Shown piece by piece: positions 34,430 through 41,104 of a stretch of 45,301 nt of DNA (position 1 is the first letter of the stretch; each line of letters begins with the position of its first letter). Source of the stretch: Pseudobutyrivibrio sp. UBA1225 (GTDB taxonomy: Bacteria; Bacillota; Clostridia; Lachnospirales; Lachnospiraceae); contig DBWZ01000086.1 in the NCBI GenBank assembly GCA_002309345.1, positions 1-45,301 on the forward strand, written 5' to 3'. The notes under the pieces are model-generated. The model saw nothing but the letters and a program-made list of their open reading frames with translations. It was not told the DNA's origin and did not search any database. A program made the translations under genes and the position numbers.

Positions 34430-34474
34430 ATCGTTCTCCAAATAATAGTTGTTTGTTTTTGTTTACATTGATAT

Positions 34475-34520
34475 ATTACTTCCTTTACACGGATAGTTTC
34501 ACAAAATGGTTTGACTGGTA
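34475..34520 (-). promoter_or_regulatory. Putative weak promoter region of the daptide-like operon
   Basis: Only a -10-like TAATAT is visible in this gap, with no good -35 element at the right spacing, which suggests activator dependence. An imperfect repeat AAACYAT occurs twice 13 bases apart on the minus strand. It does not show the exact 21-bp LytTR spacing seen at 37359 and 43962. Confidence 0.35.
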
Positions 34521-34537
34521 TTAATCTTGGAGTAAAA

Positions 34538-34577
34538 ACAAAAAAAACAGAAGTGATTCTTCATTCACTCCTGTTTT
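34538..34577 (-). terminator. Terminator after the first LytTR regulator gene
   Basis: On the minus strand AACAGGAGTGA / TCACTTCTGTT (one G-U pair) with an 8-base loop and eight following T residues. It lies 17 bases after the regulator stop and insulates the kinase-regulator pair from the daptide-like operon. Confidence 0.9.
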
Positions 34578-34593
34578 GTGGATTCTAGATATT

Positions 34594-35301
34594 CTATTTT
34601 GCCATATACTCTGCATAAACTTCACTAAATTGCTTGTATTTTTGTCTGCTGATTGCTATCAAGGCTTCATCCTGCATTACCAAATCTGAATGCGTAAATG
34701 AATCGACATACTTCAGATTTATTAAGAAGGATTTATGACATCTAAAAAAATCATTAGAGTCAATTTTTTCTTCGACTGCCGATAGAGTTTCAACGCAATC
34801 TATAGGCTCCTTTTTGTTTATTAAATGAATCTTGCAGTATTTTCCATCCCCCTCAACAAAGGATATCTGGCTAACCTTAATATAGCGTTTCTCGCCATAG
34901 GATTTTATGCAAATTGAATTATCCTTTTTTATGCTCTCCAAGAAAGCATCCATTACACTATTTAGCTTTTCGTCCGTTAGCGGCTTGTCTATAAATCTAA
35001 AAGTTCTTACCTCAAATGTTTCAAATACTACATTAGTATAACTTGACAAGAAAACAATTGTAACCTCTGCATTCCTCTTTCTAATCTCCCTAGCTATAAC
35101 CATTCCATCAGCGCCTTTGTCTTCAAATTGATAATCTAAAAAAACCAATTCAAAGTCATCTATCCGCTCTAGTAATTCTTCTCCGCTTTCAAATTGTTCT
35201 ATATTACAATCTAAGTCTTTTTGAATAGAATACTTAGTGATTATATCAAGATTTTTCTTTCTTATGTAACTTGAGTCATCACATATAGCTATATTTATCA
35301 T
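34594..35301 (-). CDS. LytTR-family response regulator (AgrA-like)
   Basis: A 235-residue protein. The receiver domain (MINIAICDDSSYIRKK acidic pocket, FELVFLDYQFED phospho-Asp site, VFLSSYTNVV, FRFIDKPLT) is followed by a LytTR DNA-binding domain (ISFVEGDGKYCKIHL, FFRCHKSFLINLKYVDSF). This family binds pairs of ~9-10 bp direct repeats with 21-bp period. Its start is a few bases after the kinase stop, with GGGGGAAAG as ribosome site. The pair is encoded next to the daptide-like operon and could control it. Confidence 0.92.
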   Translation of the reverse strand: MINIAICDDSSYIRKKNLDIITKYSIQKDLDCNIEQFESGEELLERIDDFELVFLDYQFEDKGADGMVIAREIRKRNAEVTIVFLSSYTNVVFETFEVRTFRFIDKPLTDEKLNSVMDAFLESIKKDNSICIKSYGEKRYIKVSQISFVEGDGKYCKIHLINKKEPIDCVETLSAVEEKIDSNDFFRCHKSFLINLKYVDSFTHSDLVMQDEALIAISRQKYKQFSEVYAEYMAK

Positions 35302-35313
35302 TGCTTTCCCCCA

Positions 35314-36615
35314 TTAATTTAACATAAATGATACTACGGATTTGAAGGTTCCATTTTCATAGCTTAATTTCATATTGCCTTCATATCTCTTAGCTGCACG
35401 TTCTATATTAGATAGTCCAAATCCATGTATCTCCTTTTCGTCTTTCGTTGTTTCTATGTGATTATTTGCCACTTTTACTGGTGGACTTGGATTCATAACA
35501 TTTAAAACCCACGCTGACTTTCTTAAAGCAGATTTTATAGATATTGTCTTTTCCCCATCTATTTTAGAACATGCCTCAATAGCATTATCCAACATATTGG
35601 AAAGAACTATTACCATATCAACATCTTTTATTCTTTCCGCGGGTATAGCCCCCTCAAAACTGATCTTCGTATTAAACTTTTCGGCTTTTGTTTCCTTTGT
35701 GTTTAATATGGCATCAGCTATAAAGTTTCCCGTATCATATTTAGGTCTTAACTGATCACAAACCTCATTTAAATCCTCTATATACTTGAGTGCCTTTTCA
35801 TTTTGTTCTTCACGAATCATGCTATGTAAGGCAATTAAAAGATTCTTTATGTCGTGCCTAAATTTCTTGGTCTGATTTTCTTGTTCTATCAACTGATTAT
35901 AATAATCAGTTGCTTGTTTCATTTGTTCTTCAAGTAAATTATTAAAATCAGTCAAAGAGTTGTTATTTCGTGTAATAATCATAGTTCTAATAATAGTTAC
36001 AAGTGTACATAATATAATAGCAACATAGAACAAATATAATCTAATCGGCCATTTTTCACTTAAAAATGCAACGGTTTCCCACACAGAAATTGAAAACAAT
36101 AATACTGTAAATACTACAAAATCTATTACTGGTAAATCCGCAATCCAAAACTGAATAATATTTTTTTTCTTAAGCATTATTAATAAGAAAACTAATATAA
36201 ATAATACTATCTCTCCCAATATCTCATATACATAACCATTAATTAAATTATCTTTCCAATGAAAAAAAGGAGTTAGAATTCTAACATTACAACCTGCAAA
36301 TGAAACGAGTTCCACAAAAAAAGCTGCAAAGGCAACATGTTTTGCATTAATCTGATAATAACTAGTCATTAAAATCGAGGATTTTAAAAATATCAAGGGG
36401 ATAAATAGCATTACTCCTATCATATTTCTATTCCATGAAAAATAACCATATATGGCTATAATTATTATAAAGAGCAGTGCTTTGCTTACGCATTTAATAG
36501 CATCTTCTTTTTTACGCTTTAAAAATAGCACATGCTTAAAAAGTACCTTTACATTAACTAATTCAAAAATCGCCCATATATAAAGTACTAAAAAGAATCT
36601 TACGACATTCGGCAT
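35314..36615 (-). CDS. AgrC-like peptide-sensing histidine kinase (GHKL)
   Basis: A sensor kinase of about 433 residues: six to seven hydrophobic helices to residue about 225, then a dimerisation helix with the phospho-acceptor FRHDIKNLLIALH, and a GHKL ATPase (VLSNMLDNAIEAC N-box, HGFGLSNIERAAKRYEGNM G-box). I choose the ATG at 36615 because GGAGG lies 11 bases before it; the upstream in-frame ATG overlaps that site. It probably senses an extracellular peptide and phosphorylates the regulator encoded just downstream. Confidence 0.9.
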   Translation of the reverse strand: MPNVVRFFLVLYIWAIFELVNVKVLFKHVLFLKRKKEDAIKCVSKALLFIIIIAIYGYFSWNRNMIGVMLFIPLIFLKSSILMTSYYQINAKHVAFAAFFVELVSFAGCNVRILTPFFHWKDNLINGYVYEILGEIVLFILVFLLIMLKKKNIIQFWIADLPVIDFVVFTVLLFSISVWETVAFLSEKWPIRLYLFYVAIILCTLVTIIRTMIITRNNNSLTDFNNLLEEQMKQATDYYNQLIEQENQTKKFRHDIKNLLIALHSMIREEQNEKALKYIEDLNEVCDQLRPKYDTGNFIADAILNTKETKAEKFNTKISFEGAIPAERIKDVDMVIVLSNMLDNAIEACSKIDGEKTISIKSALRKSAWVLNVMNPSPPVKVANNHIETTKDEKEIHGFGLSNIERAAKRYEGNMKLSYENGTFKSVVSFMLN

Positions 36616-36660
36616 TTTTAGTAATTCCTCCATGTTGCCCTATATGACTATTTTCTTAAA

Positions 36661-36689
36661 AAATATACCATATTTTTGAATCTGATACA
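36661..36689 (-). promoter_or_regulatory. Promoter of the first kinase-regulator pair
   Basis: On the minus strand TTGTAT (36684-36689), a 17-base spacer, then TATATT (36661-36666). It is about 45 bases upstream of the kinase start codon. The rest of 36634-36811 is AT-rich with a terminator at its far end. Confidence 0.6.
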
Positions 36690-36795
36690 ACACATGCACC
36701 CTCAAAAAAGCCCTAATTTTCAAGCTTTATTGACCTTTTCTTTAATATAGAATCTCTATACCCTAACTTCATCTCATTCATATTTATTATAATAA

Positions 36796-36833
36796 AAATA
36801 AAGAGCCCTTACTATTTTTTGTAAGAGCCCTCT
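36796..36833 (-). terminator. Terminator overlapping the end of the 136-aa unknown gene
   Basis: AGAGGGCTCTTAC pairs with GTAAGGGCTCTTT (wobbles included) around an A-rich loop on the minus strand and is followed by TATTTTTATT. The last codons of the gene form the left arm. Confidence 0.85.
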
Positions 36834-37222
36834 ACTTTTTTCTTTTCTTTTTTTGCAAATATATCAATTATTAAGTAATCATCTTCGACTATTATCTGTT
36901 TTATATTACAATACTTATTATCTTTATTTTGATATCCTTTTTTTTCCAAATAAGTATCATATTCTCGTATCTTGCTTTCTATTTCCTCCCATCCGGCTTC
37001 TACCCTCCATCTAAAAGCCGGCCAAACTTTCAGCGTTTCATACGCCTCGTTTGTATCTGCATAATAAAACACTTGATAATCGTTTTGATTAACAACAACC
37101 AATATATCTTGCTTTTTGTTTTCTTCTTTGATTTGAACTAGCTTTTCGTATAAATAATCCTGCTGTATAATTTCACTTCTGTTATATTTAAAAACTAATT
37201 CTTCTTGCTCTGCTACTTTAAT
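36812..37222 (-). CDS. Unknown 136-aa protein downstream of the 11-codon peptide gene; apparent AUU start
   Basis: I do not recognise this protein. It is soluble, charged and mixed helix-strand, with VEDDYLIIDIFAKKEKKK at the end. The frame is open up to 37237, but the only usual start in it is TTG at 37102, which has no ribosome site and would remove 40 residues of coherent coding sequence. A perfect GGAGG (37230-37234) lies seven bases before ATT at 37220-37222, so an AUU start as in infC is the best fit. Placement: 18 bases after the 11-codon gene, same strand, before a terminator. A role in the peptide's maturation, export or binding is possible. Confidence 0.6.
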   Translation of the reverse strand: MKVAEQEELVFKYNRSEIIQQDYLYEKLVQIKEENKKQDILVVVNQNDYQVFYYADTNEAYETLKVWPAFRWRVEAGWEEIESKIREYDTYLEKKGYQNKDNKYCNIKQIIVEDDYLIIDIFAKKEKKKVEGSYKK

Positions 37223-37240
37223 AGAAACACCTCCATTCTA

Positions 37241-37276
37241 TTAATAGCCTCCGCCAATTCCAAGAGTAGTTGGCAT
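37241..37276 (-). CDS. 11-residue peptide gene, possible signal peptide
   Basis: Encodes MPTTLGIGGGY. The ribosome site AAAGGAGGG lies about six bases before the ATG and is close to ideal. The gene is positioned as the first gene after a LytTR-type double repeat and a -10 box. There is no leader, no AgrB-like protease and no Cys for a thiolactone, so it is unlike AgrD. It could be a leaderless peptide pheromone, a precursor handled by the 136-aa protein, or a leader peptide that controls translation of that gene. Confidence 0.6.
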   Translation of the reverse strand: MPTTLGIGGGY

Positions 37277-37324
37277 AATATTACCCTCCTTTATATAATT
37301 TTCTGCCCCACAGCTTATGATTTA

Positions 37325-37330
37325 ATTATA
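37325..37330 (-). promoter_or_regulatory. -10 box for the 11-codon peptide gene
   Basis: TATAAT on the minus strand, 28 bases downstream of the proximal operator repeat. The expected -35 position reads TTTAAA, a poor match, as in activator-dependent promoters. Confidence 0.6.
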
Positions 37331-37358
37331 CTCATATAATCATTCATTTTAAAAAATA

Positions 37359-37389
37359 GAGTGAATAGTAATATATCAGGAGTGAATAG
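37359..37389 (-). promoter_or_regulatory. LytTR-type operator: two CTATTCACTC repeats, 21-bp period
   Basis: The 10-bp sequence CTATTCACTC (minus strand) occurs perfectly at 37359-37368 and 37380-37389, exactly 21 bp apart, two helical turns. AgrA/ComE/BlpR-type LytTR regulators bind such same-face repeat pairs just upstream of a weak -35. It lies before the 11-codon peptide gene, making that gene a likely target of a neighbouring regulator. Confidence 0.8.
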
Positions 37390-37430
37390 CAAAAGGGTTT
37401 GACACGCTAATAAATTAACGTAACAAACCC
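37390..37430 (-). terminator. Terminator after the tandem kinase genes
   Basis: GGGTTTG...CAAACCC with an inner partly paired arm (ACGTTAAT / ATTAGCGT) and TTTTG following on the minus strand. It lies 11 bases after the kinase stop and directly abuts the LytTR-type operator. Confidence 0.7.
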
Positions 37431-37440
37431 CACCTTTAAC

Positions 37441-38748
37441 CTAACATTGATTGGCAACTAAGGGTAGCGTTGCCTTTATGCAAAATTCATAATCCTCGGC
37501 TTCGATAATCAAACTTCCATTATGTTCAGCTACATTTTTCTTGATATTCACTAAACCAAATCCGTGGTTTTCTTTATCTAGCTTTGTTGTCTCTATTTGC
37601 TCCAAGTTTGCTATGGATTCATTCTCCATAGCATTTCTCACTATTAGCTGTGCAAACTTATCTCCCTCTTTTAGTGAAACATGTATATATCTTTCTTTTT
37701 GAGGGGGAATGTGAGTTTGAGCTTCTATTGCATTCACCAACATGTTTGAATAGATTGATGAAAGAGATATTTCATCTATATCAATAGGCTTGGCAATCAT
37801 ACCTTTAAGTTTAAATTCAACATCCTTGTCCATGCTATCAGCATAATAGTTTGTAAGAGCATCTAGAATACTATTTCCAGTCTTTTGTGACTTGTTTACA
37901 AGAAAGTTTGTGTAATCATACAAATTATCAATATAGTTCTGAAGATCCTCGTATTTTCCTTCATCCAAAAGAGATTTTATACATATCATATGGTTATTCA
38001 TGTCATGTCTGTATTTCTTTGTATCAGATTCTTTTTCAAGGAGTGAGTTATAGTAATTCCTTTGTGTCTCATATAGCTCGTGCTCAGCTTTAGCATATTT
38101 TTGAATTCTATTAGCCAACCATTTTTTGTATAAAATATTTATTTCTAAAAGTAATAGTGCTATTGCCGCGAAACATGCACGAACCTTAATTCTTAGTTCT
38201 GTGACTTCACCATCGATAATTTTCTTATAAACAAACCATATGCATGCAAAGATTGTAAAACTTCCAATAACAATTATATAGTCTAATGCTTTTCCCGCTT
38301 TTAAAATTTTTTCTTGATTGAGTAACTTAATTCCGAGTTCTAAAACAAACCCTATTATTATAATGAATAAGAATTCACATGCTATATATATAAAGAAAAC
38401 TCTATCATTATTATAAAATTGATCAACTAGCTCTTTTGGAATCCATATCTCTACAGATAAAAGTATGCAATCTTTTATAATTGCAACCCAAAAGGCACTT
38501 TCTAATTTGGAAAGAATTTTTTTCTTATCAATCATAAAAAAAAGAATAAAGAAAGCTAGCCGTATAGAAATATAGGATTCTTTTCCCACCCCTAGTTCAT
38601 CAGGACAAACTGCTCCAGTGATTATAACCATCAATAATCCACATAGTATCAGGAAAACTCTTTTTAACCTTATATTGAAACAACGCAAAAGCCATAGATA
38701 TGATGCCATTGTAAACATATAAGTTATAATCATTCTTGCAATATCCAT
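37441..38748 (-). CDS. AgrC-like histidine kinase, tandem copy B
   Basis: A GHKL kinase of about 435 residues with six or seven membrane helices up to residue about 215. The transmitter contains KYRHDMNNHMICIKSLL (phospho-His), YSNMLVNAIEAQ (N-box) and HGFGLVNIKKNVAEHNGSL (G-box). I take the ATG at 38748 (GGGGGCTGAA before it). The half from about residue 200 on is almost identical to the copy at 38824-40131, while the membrane half differs widely. Both are likely to signal to the LytTR regulator at 40133-40855. Confidence 0.9.
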   Translation of the reverse strand: MDIARMIITYMFTMASYLWLLRCFNIRLKRVFLILCGLLMVIITGAVCPDELGVGKESYISIRLAFFILFFMIDKKKILSKLESAFWVAIIKDCILLSVEIWIPKELVDQFYNNDRVFFIYIACEFLFIIIIGFVLELGIKLLNQEKILKAGKALDYIIVIGSFTIFACIWFVYKKIIDGEVTELRIKVRACFAAIALLLLEINILYKKWLANRIQKYAKAEHELYETQRNYYNSLLEKESDTKKYRHDMNNHMICIKSLLDEGKYEDLQNYIDNLYDYTNFLVNKSQKTGNSILDALTNYYADSMDKDVEFKLKGMIAKPIDIDEISLSSIYSNMLVNAIEAQTHIPPQKERYIHVSLKEGDKFAQLIVRNAMENESIANLEQIETTKLDKENHGFGLVNIKKNVAEHNGSLIIEAEDYEFCIKATLPLVANQC

Positions 38749-38823
38749 TTCAGCCCCCAATTTTTAAATTTTATTCATCATATGACTATACAATGGGTTT
38801 TGATTTTCCTAAGAAATACTTTT

Positions 38824-40131
38824 TTATTTATTAACGACCAATGGTAGCGTTGCCTTTATGCAAAATTCATAATCCTCGGCTTCGATAATCAAACTGCCAT
38901 TATGTTCAACTACATTTTTCTTGATATTCGCTAAACCAAATCCGTGGTTTTCTTTATCTAGCTTTGTTGTCTCTATTTGCTCCAAGTTTGCTATTGATTC
39001 ATTTTCCATAGCATTTCTCACAATAAGTTGAGCAAACTTATCTCCCTCTTTTAGTGAAACATGTATATATCTTTCTTTTTGAGGGGGAATGTGAGTTTGA
39101 GCTTCTATTGCATTCACCAACATATTTGAATAGATTGATGAAAGAGATATTTCATCTATATCAATAGGCTTTACAATCATTCCTTTAAGTTTAAATTCAA
39201 CATCCTTATCCATGCTATCTGCATAATAGTTTGTAAGAGCATCTATAATACTATTTCCTGTCTTTTGTGACTTGTTTACAAGAAAGTTTGTGTAATCATA
39301 CAAATTATCAATATAGTTCTGAAGATCCTCGTATTTTCCTTCATCCAAAAGAGATTTGATACATATCATATGGTTATTCATGTCATGTCTGTATTTCTTT
39401 GTATCAGATTCTTTTTCAAGGAGTGAGTTGTAGTAATTCCTTTGCGTCTCATATAGCTCGTGCTCAGCTTTAGCATATTTTTGAATTCTATTGGCCAACC
39501 ATTTTTTGTATAAAATATTTATTTCTAGGAGTAATAAAGCTAGTGCAGCGAAACTAGTGCTAGCTTTAACTTTAAATGACGGATTCTCACCATTAAAAAT
39601 CAAGGTGTAATTTACTCGCCAAATACACATAAAAATCTCAAAACTACCTACTACAATTATGTAATCTAGAACGCTACCTACCTTCACTATTGTTGTTTTG
39701 TTTAAAAAATTAATCAAAACACTTAAAAATGAGCCTAACATTATAATAATTGTACATTCAATTGCACAACCAATAAATGTATTTAAGTGATTACTAGCTG
39801 CTTTTATAAATAATTCTTTGGGAACCCATGTCTCCACTGCAAGAAGGAGACAATCTTTCATAATTGCTACCAAAAATGCACTTTCAATCCTAGGAAATAT
39901 TTTTTTTTTATCAATCATAAGAATAAGAAAAACAAAAGCAGCCCTTATAGCTACATACTCCTCATATCCCACTCCAATCTCCTTGGGACAAAGAAATCCA
40001 ACAAGTATTAAAATCAACAAGCCAACGGCTATATAGTAATACTTTTTTCCTTCAATGTGAAAGCAACGCAATAGCCATAAGTATTCAATCATAGTAAACA
40101 CATAGGCCAACAACATTAATACTATATCCAT
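38824..40131 (-). CDS. AgrC-like histidine kinase, tandem copy A
   Basis: A GHKL kinase of about 435 residues, paralogous to the next gene. The membrane sensor (about residues 1-210) has its own sequence. The transmitter repeats KYRHDMNNHMICIKSLL and HGFGLANIKKNVVEHNGSL with only about four internal substitutions relative to copy B. The ATG at 40131 lies within a few bases of the regulator stop (TGAAATG), so it is translationally coupled to the regulator. The same junction sequence occurs before copy B, showing the duplication unit included the end of the regulator gene. Confidence 0.9.
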   Translation of the reverse strand: MDIVLMLLAYVFTMIEYLWLLRCFHIEGKKYYYIAVGLLILILVGFLCPKEIGVGYEEYVAIRAAFVFLILMIDKKKIFPRIESAFLVAIMKDCLLLAVETWVPKELFIKAASNHLNTFIGCAIECTIIIMLGSFLSVLINFLNKTTIVKVGSVLDYIIVVGSFEIFMCIWRVNYTLIFNGENPSFKVKASTSFAALALLLLEINILYKKWLANRIQKYAKAEHELYETQRNYYNSLLEKESDTKKYRHDMNNHMICIKSLLDEGKYEDLQNYIDNLYDYTNFLVNKSQKTGNSIIDALTNYYADSMDKDVEFKLKGMIVKPIDIDEISLSSIYSNMLVNAIEAQTHIPPQKERYIHVSLKEGDKFAQLIVRNAMENESIANLEQIETTKLDKENHGFGLANIKKNVVEHNGSLIIEAEDYEFCIKATLPLVVNK

Positions 40132-40132
40132 T

Positions 40133-40855
40133 TCAGCCCCCAAAATTTAAATCATATTCAACATACGCCTGTTGAAACTTTAATGTATTTCGTCTTGATA
40201 TAGTTAATTTCTCTCCGTTATTAAGCTCTATTTCATTCTTAACAACGCATGCAACATACTTTAGTCCCACTATATATTGCCTATGTATTCTAAAAAATAA
40301 CCTTGAATCCAGTTCAGTCTCAATTTGATCTAGTGAAACATTCTTCGTAAATACGTTATTTAATGTATATACTTCCACGTATCCATTATAAGCTTGAATA
40401 TATAATATTTCATTTTGAGTAATATTATATTTAATTCTATTTTGAAATACTTCTATTGTACTATTGCCAACAGTTTTATTAATAGCTGATACCAATGCTT
40501 CTTCGATATCCTCATCCTGCAGGGGCTTGTTAATATATCTGTGAGCATTTATTTTAAATGCTTCGCTATATCTTTTCTCATTACTGGTAGCCATTATGAT
40601 TCTACAGTCTTGATTCTTTTCAAAAATAATTTTTCCAGCCTCGAGACCATCCATTTCTGGCATTTCAATGTCTAAAAAAACTATATCAATATCTGGAATA
40701 TCATCTAATAATTCGGAAGCATTATCATATAGCTTTATCTCAAAGTATTCGTCATCATCTCCATATAAATTGTTAAGTATTTCAAGTAGCTTTTTTTCTG
40801 TTATCTTGCATATTTGTATTTCATCATCACAGATTCCAATTGTAGTTTTTTCCAA
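40133..40855 (-). CDS. LytTR-family response regulator, second copy
   Basis: A 240-residue regulator: receiver domain (TIGICDDEIQICKITEK, DIVFLDIEMPEMDGLEAG phospho-Asp, RIIMATSNEKRYSEAF, RYINKPLQDED) and LytTR domain (ILYIQAYNGYVEVYTL, FFRIHRQYIVGLKYVACV). The start codon is TTG at 40855 with CGAGGAAT upstream; no ATG is available in frame. It is first in an operon with the two tandem kinases. Its sequence is clearly distinct from the regulator at 34594-35301. Confidence 0.9.
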   Translation of the reverse strand: MEKTTIGICDDEIQICKITEKKLLEILNNLYGDDDEYFEIKLYDNASELLDDIPDIDIVFLDIEMPEMDGLEAGKIIFEKNQDCRIIMATSNEKRYSEAFKINAHRYINKPLQDEDIEEALVSAINKTVGNSTIEVFQNRIKYNITQNEILYIQAYNGYVEVYTLNNVFTKNVSLDQIETELDSRLFFRIHRQYIVGLKYVACVVKNEIELNNGEKLTISRRNTLKFQQAYVEYDLNFGG

Positions 40856-40952
40856 AGCTATTATTCCTCGTATTTAAGCAATTCTACGTGTTTTATAATA
40901 ACTTCACTGCACTAGTTCTTGTCTAATACAATCACGCGAAGTTCTGTGAAAA

Positions 40953-40990
40953 ATGATATCAGTTTTATACCACAAAGTCAAAGTTTGTGG
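40953..40990 (-). promoter_or_regulatory. Promoter with a palindrome over its -35 box, for the second regulator
   Basis: On the minus strand TTGACT (40976-40981), a 17-base spacer, then TATCAT (40953-40958). The -35 box lies in the centre of a perfect inverted repeat CCACAAA-N7-TTTGTGG (40970-40990), which looks like a repressor operator. The 5' leader is about 90 bases long. I see no gene in 40856-41104 apart from this and the terminator. Confidence 0.65.
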
Positions 40991-41043
40991 CCTGTTCTCC
41001 CCACAATCACATTTGTAGCAATTTATTCTAGCTTCTATTTTTT

Positions 41044-41089
41044 GACAAAAAAAGAATGCCTATTGAAAGACTATTAATCCTTCAATAGA
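41044..41089 (-). terminator. Terminator of the BceAB-type transporter operon
   Basis: CTATTGAA / TTCAATAG stem with a 13-base loop, followed on the minus strand by TTCTTTTTTTG. It lies 16 bases after the permease stop. Confidence 0.85.
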
Positions 41090-41104
41090 ACATCCTTTAA
41101 TTTA

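Noticed and set aside
37213..37236. Programmed frameshift from the short ATG frame into the 136-aa frame
   Set aside because: The overlap lacks a slippery heptamer that would let both tRNAs re-pair in the new frame, so an AUU start is the simpler reading.
37241..37276. AgrD-type cyclic peptide precursor
   Set aside because: The peptide is only 11 residues, has no Cys or Ser at a ring position and no charged tail, and no AgrB protease is encoded nearby.
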